DNA of 5,833 nt, taken from contig JAGHDU010000094.1 in NCBI GenBank assembly GCA_021159785.1, positions 1-5,833 of the forward strand, written 5' to 3'. This DNA is from Staphylothermus sp. (GTDB lineage: Archaea; Thermoproteota; Thermoprotei_A; Sulfolobales; Desulfurococcaceae). Under the pieces are notes generated by a model that made no database searches, had not been told where the DNA came from, and saw only the letters and a program-made list of their open reading frames with translations. Positions 1 through 5,833 of the stretch are shown one piece after another. The position numbers were made by a program, and so were the translations under genes. The stretch's first letter is position 1. Each line of letters begins with the position of its first letter.

Positions 1-1754
1 AGATAATAGATACTACTCTACGTGATGCACACCAATCTCTCTTGGCTACAAGACTTAGAACGCGAGACATGTTAAAATTCATCGACTTAATAGACCAAGC
101 AGGATTCTATAGCTTAGAAGTATGGGGAGGAGCAACTTTTGATTCAGCAATAAGATATTTAAGAGAAGATCCCTGGGAAAGACTAAGAATTATAAGAGAA
201 CACGTAAAGAATGCAAAACTACAAATGCTTCTTAGGGGACAAAACCTAGTTGGCTATAGACATTATCCAGATGATGTAGTTGAAAAGTTCGTTGAACTAG
301 CATATAAAAATGGAATTGATATATTCAGGGTTTTCGATGCATTAAATGATGTAAGAAACATGAAGACAAGTATCAAGAAAGCAAAAGAAGTCGGAGCAAT
401 TGTACAAGGAGCTATGTGCTATACTATCAGCCCGGTACATACCATTGATTATTATCTAAAACTCGCAGAAGAGCTCCTTAGCTTAGAAGTAGATATTATT
501 ACAATTAAGGACATGGCTGGAATACTGGAACCAGAAAAAGCTTACGAACTCGTACGTCTTCTTAAGAAAGAATTCAAAGTACCAGTAAACGTACATACCC
601 ATTCCACAGGAGGTCTAGCTGTAGCAACGTATTTGAAAGCAATCGAAGCTGGTGCTGACTACATAGATACAGCAATATCACCATTAGCTTTCGGAACTGC
701 CCAACCGGGTATTCAATCAGTATATTATGCCTTACCAAGTGTTCATAGACCTAATATTAACTTTAAGATAATAAATGAAATATCAAAGATCCTACGCCAA
801 CTAATAGAAGAAAAATACTTACACTTACTCAATTGGAGAATACTCTTACCAAATCCCGACGTAATAATACACCAGATCCCTGGAGGAATGTTCTCAAACC
901 TAATAGCACAATTAAAACAACAAAACGCACTTGATAAACTCGATAAAGTATTAGAAGAAGTACCCATTGTAAGGGAAGAACTTGGATGGCCACCACTTGT
1001 AACTCCATTATCCCAGATCGTTGGTACCCAAGCCGTGCTGAACGTATTATTCGGCAGGTATAAGGTTATTCCGAAGGAGACAAAGGATTACGTAAAAGGA
1101 TTATATGGAAGACCACCAGCACCTATTAAGGAGGAAATAAAGAAACTCATCCTAGGAGATGAAGAACCAATAACAACAAGACCGGCTGATCTATTAGAGC
1201 CCATGCTTGATAAGTGTAGAGAATTTGTAATAAAGAATGGTTATTATGAGAAAGAGGAGGATATTCTAACTTATTGTTTATTCCCAGAAACAGCCATAGA
1301 ATTCTTCGAAGCTAGAAGAAAAGGATTAATCGAAAAACCACTCGAAGAAGAAAAGCCTCATAAAACAGTAAAGATCATTATTGATGGTAAGGAGTATATT
1401 GTAGGTGTAGAAGGTGTAGATATTGAGATAGTTAAATCGATGACCCCCACAGTTATATCACCACTAATGAGCATGCCACAACAAAGTGCAGTCAATGTTA
1501 ACAATCAAAGCAGCAGTGAACAAGGTGAGTATAAAGGACAACCACTCAAATCACCTATGGCTGGTAAAATACTGAAGATACTTGTCAGAGAAGGTGATAC
1601 TGTTAAAAAAGGAGATAAGGTCATAGTATTAGAATCAATGAAGATGTCGACAGATATCTTGGCACCATTATCTGGAAAGATAGAGAAAATATTTGTCAAG
1701 GAAGGCGATAATGTCGAGGCTGGTGATATTCTTCTAACCATAATTCCCGAATAA
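1..1754 (+). CDS. Biotin-dependent carboxyltransferase with C-terminal biotin carrier domain (pyruvate carboxylase subunit B / oxaloacetate decarboxylase alpha type), 5' partial
   Basis: The frame is open from the left edge (first whole codon at base 3) and gives 583 residues. It begins inside the family's N-terminal motif DTTLRDAHQS (residues 3-12), so only a few codons are missing; the TTG at 42 is not the start. The enzyme moves a carboxyl group between biotin and pyruvate/oxaloacetate. The HMGL-like TIM barrel shows the expected metal ligands: D8, K169 in IKDMAG (carbamylated in relatives) and H198/H200 in VHTHSTGG. A conserved middle domain follows, with PGGM at 293-296. A Q/N/S-rich linker (about 491-512) then leads to a biotinyl domain (about 513-583) whose acceptor is K547 in ESMKM, a Ser variant of the usual EAMKM. 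The family assignment is firm. The sequence alone does not separate pyruvate carboxylase B (with PycA) from oxaloacetate or related Na+-pumping decarboxylase alpha (with a membrane beta subunit); neither partner is in the window. Confidence 0.93.
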   Translation, partial: IIDTTLRDAHQSLLATRLRTRDMLKFIDLIDQAGFYSLEVWGGATFDSAIRYLREDPWERLRIIREHVKNAKLQMLLRGQNLVGYRHYPDDVVEKFVELAYKNGIDIFRVFDALNDVRNMKTSIKKAKEVGAIVQGAMCYTISPVHTIDYYLKLAEELLSLEVDIITIKDMAGILEPEKAYELVRLLKKEFKVPVNVHTHSTGGLAVATYLKAIEAGADYIDTAISPLAFGTAQPGIQSVYYALPSVHRPNINFKIINEISKILRQLIEEKYLHLLNWRILLPNPDVIIHQIPGGMFSNLIAQLKQQNALDKLDKVLEEVPIVREELGWPPLVTPLSQIVGTQAVLNVLFGRYKVIPKETKDYVKGLYGRPPAPIKEEIKKLILGDEEPITTRPADLLEPMLDKCREFVIKNGYYEKEEDILTYCLFPETAIEFFEARRKGLIEKPLEEEKPHKTVKIIIDGKEYIVGVEGVDIEIVKSMTPTVISPLMSMPQQSAVNVNNQSSSEQGEYKGQPLKSPMAGKILKILVREGDTVKKGDKVIVLESMKMSTDILAPLSGKIEKIFVKEGDNVEAGDILLTIIPE

Positions 1755-1762
1755 ATAGCATG

Positions 1763-1782
1763 CTTAACAAGAATGTTTTAAG
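1763..1782 (+). terminator. Possible weak hairpin/T-stretch terminator after the carboxyltransferase
   Basis: Nine bases after the stop codon, CTTAACA can pair with TGTT-TT-AAG around an AGAA loop, with a two-base TT bulge; a four-T stretch lies in the 3' arm. The stem is short and AT-rich. Archaeal termination depends mainly on T-runs, so this is only a candidate 3' end signal. Confidence 0.22.
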
Positions 1783-1807
1783 ATAAATACTTCATAAACC
1801 TTACAGA

Positions 1808-1814
1808 TTTAAAA
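1808..1814 (+). promoter_or_regulatory. Candidate TATA box for the membrane protein gene
   Basis: TTTAAAA lies about 42 bp before the TTG start. With the usual archaeal spacing of about 25 bp to the transcription start, the mRNA would begin near 1836 and carry a short leader that still includes the AGGTGA ribosome-binding site. No strong BRE is visible, and in AT-rich DNA such boxes also arise by chance. Confidence 0.4.
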
Positions 1815-1861
1815 TTCATTGCATTATAGATTATATTATTAGGTGAAATTCATTGTATAGA
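1812..1861 (+). repeat. Imperfect direct repeat spanning the leader and start codon
   Basis: AAATTCATTG at 1812-1821, then CAT, then TATAGA at 1825-1830, is repeated as AAATTCATTG at 1846-1855 followed directly by TATAGA at 1856-1861. The copies match at 16 positions and differ only by the three-base CAT insertion in copy 1. Copy 2 contains the TTG start codon (1853-1855) of the downstream gene. This may be a small local duplication or a pair of protein-binding sites; nothing here decides between them. Confidence 0.6.
1841..1846 (+). promoter_or_regulatory. Ribosome-binding site that selects a TTG start
   Basis: AGGTGA, complementary to the 3' end expected of archaeal 16S rRNA, sits six bases before the TTG at 1853. 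This spacing is near ideal and supports TTG initiation. The GTG inside it at 1843 is in another frame and meets a stop after five codons. Confidence 0.75.
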
Positions 1862-2467
1862 AAAACTTCGCTGAATCTTTATCTTCTAGCGCTGATTATA
1901 ATCATAATAGCGTTAATAATATCCATATATAGCTACACAGTTATCCTCAATGAATACAATGATTACAAGGAAAAGACGTATAGACTGAATATGAAAGTAC
2001 TATTTGATTTAATAGAACATATCTCTGGTGAATATATTCGGATTGTGATCAGATTAGAAAATATAACCATAGTCGATGGAGTACCAATTTATTCTCCATG
2101 CGATAAAGAAGCAATCGTGATGTCTTCTATAGATGCAGATTCTCTATCAGGTATTGCAAGTGGGATAGCATTTAATAATAACCTACCTGAACTAAGTAAT
2201 GCGTTATCCAACATCCAATTAGCATCACATAGAATTCACCAAAAATTGCTCACTAATGAAAAACAAACACTAATTGTTCTCTTAAACGATAAAGATAAAT
2301 TGGAAACAATTATAGATGATCTTAATAACTTATGGAAACTATGGCGTAACTTTACTATATCAGGAGATATCGATGAAGACGAAGTTAAGAAAATATCCAA
2401 TGAATTATTACGAATAACGGATACACTCATCGATGATCTAGACAAGGTTCCTACTATTGTTAAATAA
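1853..2467 (+). CDS. Hypothetical membrane-anchored protein, 204 residues
   Basis: I do not recognise this protein. A short positive N-terminus (Y-R-K at 2-4) precedes one strongly hydrophobic helix at about residues 9-32, rich in Ile and Leu. The remaining ~170 residues are polar and mostly helix-like. By the positive-inside rule the N-terminus should be cytoplasmic and the rest extracytoplasmic, with the helix kept as an anchor, since no clear signal-peptidase site is visible. There is a single cysteine (C83) and two N-glycosylation sequons, N70-I-T and N166-F-T, compatible with glycosylation outside the cell. The C-terminal third is charged, Leu/Ile-spaced and could form helical bundle or coiled-coil contacts. 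The TTG start is set by AGGTGA six bases upstream. The gene probably has its own promoter and ends 11 bp from the convergent methyltransferase gene. Codon and base use match its neighbours, so it is likely a real, lineage-restricted gene. Confidence 0.75.
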   Translation: MYRKTSLNLYLLALIIIIIALIISIYSYTVILNEYNDYKEKTYRLNMKVLFDLIEHISGEYIRIVIRLENITIVDGVPIYSPCDKEAIVMSSIDADSLSGIASGIAFNNNLPELSNALSNIQLASHRIHQKLLTNEKQTLIVLLNDKDKLETIIDDLNNLWKLWRNFTISGDIDEDEVKKISNELLRITDTLIDDLDKVPTIVK

Positions 2468-2478
2468 TCTACCTCAAT

Positions 2479-3819
2479 CTATATTTTCTCAATTAATGCA
2501 TAGAAGAATCCAATTGTTCTATGCCTGTGAGGAAAAGCTCTCATTGTTCCAGGAATAAATCCTGGATCGTAGGGCCCATTCAATGGTATTAATTTAGCCT
2601 CTCCTCTATGCTCTTCCAAAAACCTTGATATAACATCCTCATTTTCTTCTTTTAACATACTACATGTACAGTACAGTATTCTTCCACCTCTCTTGAGGAG
2701 TCTCCACCCAGCTCCCAGCATTTGAAGTTGAAGTGATTGAAGCTCATAGACTTTTTCCTCGCGCAACCTCCATCTTAGGTCGGGATTCTTCATAAGTGTT
2801 CCATCACTACTACATGGAGCATCCAGAAGTACTCTATTAGCAATACTTTCTCCCAGAATTTCTGGAGCTTTTCTTGCGTCTTCCTTAATGATCTCAACTA
2901 TTTTAATACCAGCTCTCTTGAGAATTTCCTTCATTCTCCGGATCCGTTTATCATCTATATCAAAGGCATATATTACTCCCTTATTCTTCATTAACTCTGC
3001 CATGTGCTCAGTCTTTCCACCAGGGGCTGCCGCTAGATCAACAACAGTCATACCAGGCTTCGGATCTAAGATAATAGATGCAACAGCAGCAGCTTCCTCT
3101 TGTATAATTATCATGCCTTCCTTCCATGGCTTTGATTTTTCAAAATTAAACGGTCCTGGAAATCTTAAAATAGTTGGAACCACTCTAGATTGTTTTACCC
3201 ATTTGACTTGTTTTCTTAATTCTTTGATAACATATTCAACTGTGGTTTTAAGAGTATTCACTCTCACTGATAACGGTAATTGTTGATCAAGGGATTTCAG
3301 TAGTTTATCTGCTTCTTCACCCATCATTTGCTTTATTTTGTCGATATACCATTTAGGTAACATGTATTCAAAGACTTCTTTCTCGATACTTGATGGTTTG
3401 TACTGATAGTTTGTTTTCATTATTCTATCGTATAGTCGAATATAGTACATACCAACATATGGATGTGTCTTGACTGACAAGAGTTTGGCAACGCTATTCC
3501 TCAAATATCTCAAGGTCCTATTGGAGGGATCGCGATAGAATTTTATTTCTAATAATACTCTAAGTGCCGATCTTAACCATGGATCTAATACATAGGGTTC
3601 AATACCAACTAGGTCTTTAATGATTATATCAAGTATACCTAATCTTTTCATAATTCCGTAAAAGATAGCTGTCAATAAAGGGTCCCTCGAAGTACCGAGA
3701 TACCCATACTTACTGAATGCTCTTCTTTTAGCATCTTGACTAGGCTTAATTCTTTCGGATAACCTCACCGCCTCAACTAATGTAAGTACCATTTTCTTTT
3801 CTAGGTCAAGTTTCGCCAT
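2479..3819 (-). CDS. RsmB/NSUN-family RNA (cytosine-5)-methyltransferase
   Basis: This 446-residue protein is predicted to transfer a methyl group from S-adenosylmethionine to C5 of a cytosine in tRNA or rRNA. Residues about 1-140 are helical and resemble the NusB-like RNA-binding domain of bacterial RsmB (SRDPLLTAIFYGIMKRLG at 44-61). The N1-type region follows (PLSVRVNTLK, 182-191). The Rossmann-fold catalytic domain has motif I DLAAAPGGKT (261-270, SAM binding), an acidic motif II (FDIDD, 286-290), motif IV DAPCSS (333-338) and motif VI YCTCS (383-387). By family mechanism C386 is the nucleophile and C336 helps release the product; both are present. The C-terminal FPHRHRTIGFFYA (429-441) is also typical. 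Many archaeal tRNA m5C enzymes lack the NusB-like part, so this may be a separate paralogue with another target; the target base cannot be read from sequence. The ATG at 3819 has no ribosome-binding site but a TATA-like box about 25 bp upstream, so the mRNA is probably leaderless. Confidence 0.93.
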   Translation of the reverse strand: MAKLDLEKKMVLTLVEAVRLSERIKPSQDAKRRAFSKYGYLGTSRDPLLTAIFYGIMKRLGILDIIIKDLVGIEPYVLDPWLRSALRVLLEIKFYRDPSNRTLRYLRNSVAKLLSVKTHPYVGMYYIRLYDRIMKTNYQYKPSSIEKEVFEYMLPKWYIDKIKQMMGEEADKLLKSLDQQLPLSVRVNTLKTTVEYVIKELRKQVKWVKQSRVVPTILRFPGPFNFEKSKPWKEGMIIIQEEAAAVASIILDPKPGMTVVDLAAAPGGKTEHMAELMKNKGVIYAFDIDDKRIRRMKEILKRAGIKIVEIIKEDARKAPEILGESIANRVLLDAPCSSDGTLMKNPDLRWRLREEKVYELQSLQLQMLGAGWRLLKRGGRILYCTCSMLKEENEDVISRFLEEHRGEAKLIPLNGPYDPGFIPGTMRAFPHRHRTIGFFYALIEKI

Positions 3820-3840
3820 ACTACGTTAGACCCTGTTTAC

Positions 3841-3849
3841 TTTATAATA
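3841..3849. promoter_or_regulatory. Shared TATA-like element between divergent genes
   Basis: TTTATAATA on + reads TATTATAAA on -, so it is TATA-like in both directions. Its centre is about 25 bp from the methyltransferase ATG (3819, - strand) and about 22 bp from the first possible ATG of the deacetylase (3867, + strand). Both distances fit leaderless transcription, and neither start has a ribosome-binding site. It is the only obvious TATA-like sequence in the 47-bp gap. No clear BRE fixes a direction. Confidence 0.55.
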
Positions 3850-3866
3850 CTACTCCATTTTACCAT

Positions 3867-4745
3867 ATGAATAAAGAAGTTATACAAGATTTTATTTCTT
3901 GTAAAATACTAGAGTTTCATATAGCTCGAAACAATAATGGTGTGATTCCCATGTATAAGACTCCCGAAAAATACAGTTATACCTTATTCCTCAGCTTCGA
4001 TCTAGACATAGACTCAGCAGAACAATACAAAAATGCCGATCCTGTTTCCATTAGTAGGGGTAGATTCGCGGCAAAGAGAGGATTATACAAAGTATTAAAG
4101 ACTCTTAGAAAATACAATGCTAGAGTAACTTTCTTTATACCCGGATGGGTAGCCGTTAACTATCCTCATTTAGTGAAACTAATTATTGATGAAGGACATG
4201 AAATAGCTGCCCATGGCTACATGCACGAGAGACTGGATGAATTCAAGGATAGTTTTTACGAAGAACAACTCTTCAATAGAATGATCAACTCTCTGACCGT
4301 TTACGCTGGTAACAAGCCTATTGGTTTTAGAGCTCCTTATTGGAGATTCAGCAACAATACATTGAATATATTGATGAAGAGAGAGTTCCTATATGACAGT
4401 AGCTTGATGGATGACGAATATCCGTACGTGATAACCAAAGACGAATACTCCATCGTAGAACTACCCGTTGATTGGCGGCTAGATGATTGGCCCTATCTTG
4501 AATACTATAGGAGTTTAACACCTAGAGAATTATTAGAAATGTGGCTAGATGAAATAAGATATGCCGAGGAAACTCGTGGATATATATCATTAACTATGCA
4601 TCCGCAATGCATAGGCAGAGGAGCTAGAATAAAAGTATTAGAAGAAATACTAAGTTACGCCCTAAAAACAAATGCTTGGATACCCACAGGTAAAGAACTT
4701 GCTGAATACGTTGTTAAAGCTATTAATCACGAGAACAATATCTAA
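3867..4745 (+). CDS. Polysaccharide deacetylase (CE4) family hydrolase, HpPgdA-like
   Basis: This is a predicted metal-dependent hydrolase acting on an N-acyl or cyclic amide bond; the substrate is unknown. The motifs, numbered from the first ATG, are FDLDID (44-49), where D47 and D49 match the catalytic and metal Asp positions of Helicobacter PgdA; SRGRFA (63-68); AAHGYMH (114-120), with metal ligands H116 and H120; GFRAPYW (153-159); LPVDW (199-203); and MHPQCIGR (244-251), the C-terminal His-Pro...Gly-Arg motif. No signal peptide or membrane segment is seen, so it should be cytoplasmic. Some homologues in this branch act on peptidoglycan and others are cyclic imidases or PuuE-type allantoinases; crenarchaea have no peptidoglycan, so a small-molecule or glycan substrate is possible. 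The start is uncertain. ATG 3867 fits the upstream TATA box, but ATG 3951 (residue 29) has GGTG eight bases upstream and better matches the length before FDLDID in PgdA. Confidence 0.88.
   Translation: MNKEVIQDFISCKILEFHIARNNNGVIPMYKTPEKYSYTLFLSFDLDIDSAEQYKNADPVSISRGRFAAKRGLYKVLKTLRKYNARVTFFIPGWVAVNYPHLVKLIIDEGHEIAAHGYMHERLDEFKDSFYEEQLFNRMINSLTVYAGNKPIGFRAPYWRFSNNTLNILMKREFLYDSSLMDDEYPYVITKDEYSIVELPVDWRLDDWPYLEYYRSLTPRELLEMWLDEIRYAEETRGYISLTMHPQCIGRGARIKVLEEILSYALKTNAWIPTGKELAEYVVKAINHENNI
3939..3942 (+). promoter_or_regulatory. Possible ribosome-binding site for an internal start of the deacetylase
   Basis: GGTG lies eight bases before the in-frame ATG at 3951. It is a short match to the archaeal Shine-Dalgarno sequence and would give a 264-residue protein lacking the 28-residue N-terminal stretch, which does not resemble the family. 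Confidence 0.35.
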
Positions 4746-4777
4746 TAAAGTTAGATAAAGAGTTTGGGCGAATAGGA

Positions 4778-5833
4778 ATGATTAATGTTGAAGAGATAAG
4801 GAGAGATTTCCCAATATTACAGAGAAGAATTAGGGGACGCAGACTCATATACTTCGATAATGCTGCAACTACTCAAAAACCTATACAGGTAATAAAAGTC
4901 ATTACCGAGTATTATTCCAAACATAACGCTAATGTTCACAGGGGACTACATATTCTTAGCCAGGAAGCTAGTGAAATGTATGAAGAAGCACATGAAGTCA
5001 TAGCAAAATTTATCAATGCATATTCTTGGGAGGAAGTAATTTTCTGTTACAATACTACGGATGCAATGAATATCGTCGCTTATTCATGGGGTCTAAAGAA
5101 TCTCAAAGAAGGAGATGAAATCACCTTAACCGTAATGGATCATCACAGCACCATGCTTCCGTGGAGAAACGTTGCGAAGCTAAAGAACGCTGTAATTAAA
5201 TACGTTGATATAACAGATAACGGTTACCTAAATTACGAAGACTTAGAACAAAAAATCACTGAGAAAACGAAAGTAGTTGTATTTCCCATAATGAGCAATG
5301 TATTGGGCACATTAAATGACGTTAAGAAAATAGTCAAACTGGCACACGAAGTAGATGCAATTGTTGTAGCAGATGGTGCACAGAGCGTTCCACACACACC
5401 TACAGATGTAAGAGACATGGATATAGATTTCTTAGGATTCAGCGGACATAAAATGCTTGGACCTACAGGTATAGGTGTATTATGGGGTAGAAGGGACAGA
5501 CTTGAGGAAATGATGCCTTTCAAAGTCGGTGGAGATACTATAAAAGATGTAACACTCGAAGATGTTGAATGGCATGATCTCCCATGGAGATTCGAGGCAG
5601 GAACACCAAACATTGCTGGAGGAATAGGTCTTGCTGAAGCAGCAAAATACCTAATGCGTATAGGAATGGAGAACGTTAGACAACATGAAAAAGAACTAGT
5701 TGAATATACTTTCAAGAGATTCAAAGAACTTGAAGAAGAAATAACAATATATGGTCCACGTAATCCCGAAGACCGTGGAGGCGTTATATCATTCAATGTA
5801 AAAGACCTACACCATCATACCGTAGGCAAGACA
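4778..5833 (+). CDS. sufS: Cysteine desulfurase, group II SufS/CsdA type, 3' partial
   Basis: This PLP enzyme takes sulfur from L-cysteine as an enzyme persulfide, releasing alanine, for Fe-S cluster assembly or other thiolation. The frame runs 352 residues to the right edge without a stop. The N-terminus is family-like (RRDFPILQ, then YFDNAATTQKP). Further landmarks are NANVHRG, T93-T94 in a phosphate-binding loop, H122-H123, DGAQS with D199 (pairs with the PLP ring nitrogen) and Q202, SGHKMLGPTGIG with K225 as the PLP Schiff-base lysine, and FEAGTPNIAG. Numbering stays within about one residue of E. coli SufS. The catalytic cysteine loop and C-terminus, about 20-60 residues on, are outside the window, so activity is inferred. 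The loop reads CYNTTDAMN where many relatives have a TRGTTEAIN-like sequence. ATG 4778 is the only in-frame start upstream of the motif. It is 32 bp from the deacetylase stop, so co-transcription is possible, although a weak AT-rich box near 4751-4760 could drive it separately. Confidence 0.94.
   Translation, partial: MINVEEIRRDFPILQRRIRGRRLIYFDNAATTQKPIQVIKVITEYYSKHNANVHRGLHILSQEASEMYEEAHEVIAKFINAYSWEEVIFCYNTTDAMNIVAYSWGLKNLKEGDEITLTVMDHHSTMLPWRNVAKLKNAVIKYVDITDNGYLNYEDLEQKITEKTKVVVFPIMSNVLGTLNDVKKIVKLAHEVDAIVVADGAQSVPHTPTDVRDMDIDFLGFSGHKMLGPTGIGVLWGRRDRLEEMMPFKVGGDTIKDVTLEDVEWHDLPWRFEAGTPNIAGGIGLAEAAKYLMRIGMENVRQHEKELVEYTFKRFKELEEEITIYGPRNPEDRGGVISFNVKDLHHHTVGKT

Noticed and set aside
42..44. 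TTG as the start codon of the carboxyltransferase
   Set aside because: The same frame is open to the left edge, and residues before the TTG form the conserved DTTLRDAHQS metal-site motif, so the gene starts outside the window.
743..967. Open frame on the - strand inside the carboxyltransferase gene
   Set aside because: It is a shadow of a conserved coding region with low-complexity, Ser/Ile-rich translation.
1755..1852. tRNA or other structured RNA in the gap after the carboxyltransferase
   Set aside because: The gap is very AT-rich, with no GC-rich stems or tRNA arms, as would be expected for a structured RNA in a hyperthermophile.
2888..3286. Open frame on the + strand inside the methyltransferase gene
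   Set aside because: It lies opposite the SAM-binding domain and has no recognisable motif or ribosome-binding site.
3290..3330. C/D box guide RNA candidate on the - strand (ATGATGG followed by ACTGAA)
   Set aside because: The box C match is imperfect, there are no clear C'/D' boxes, and the sequence encodes a conserved-looking helix of the methyltransferase.
4180..4250. C/D box-like TTGATGA on the + strand inside the deacetylase gene
   Set aside because: The first base does not fit the box C consensus, no CTGA lies at suitable spacing, and it overlaps the conserved His motif coding region.
5233..5796. Long open frame on the - strand opposite the cysteine desulfurase
   Set aside because: Its Ser/Pro/Thr-rich translation has no family features, and it lies opposite a fully conserved SufS sequence; it is an antisense shadow.

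Overview
The window looks like chromosomal DNA from a hyperthermophilic crenarchaeon. The best guess is a Desulfurococcales member such as Staphylothermus; this rests on style and recalled genome character, not on a database match. The evidence is AT-rich DNA, arginine written almost entirely as AGA/AGG, frequent ATA isoleucine codons, K/E/I-rich proteins, one TTG start behind an AGGTGA ribosome-binding site, and genes with a TATA-like box about 23-25 bp before the start codon and no ribosome-binding site (typical leaderless archaeal genes). The protein families present are all known in archaea.

Layout from left to right: (1) the 3' 583 codons of a biotin-dependent carboxyltransferase (pyruvate carboxylase subunit B / oxaloacetate decarboxylase alpha type), on + and cut by the left edge; (2) a 98-bp gap with a possible hairpin, a TATA-like box and an imperfect direct repeat; (3) a 204-residue single-pass membrane-anchored protein of unknown function, on +; (4) an RsmB/NSUN-type RNA cytosine-5 methyltransferase on -, tail to tail with the previous gene across 11 bp; (5) a 47-bp divergent intergenic region with one TATA-like box placed almost symmetrically between two start codons; (6) a polysaccharide-deacetylase (CE4, HpPgdA-like) family hydrolase on +; (7) a group II (SufS/CsdA type) cysteine desulfurase on +, 32 bp further on and cut by the right edge before its catalytic cysteine.

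The genes do not form one obvious pathway. They cover central carbon metabolism with biotin, RNA modification, an amide/deacetylation hydrolase of unknown substrate, and sulfur mobilisation for Fe-S clusters or thiolated tRNA. I see no mobile element, CRISPR array, tRNA, rRNA or phage gene. I do not see a clearly new biological system. The points most worth checking are the shared divergent promoter, the repeat at the start of the membrane protein gene, and the substrate of the deacetylase homologue.
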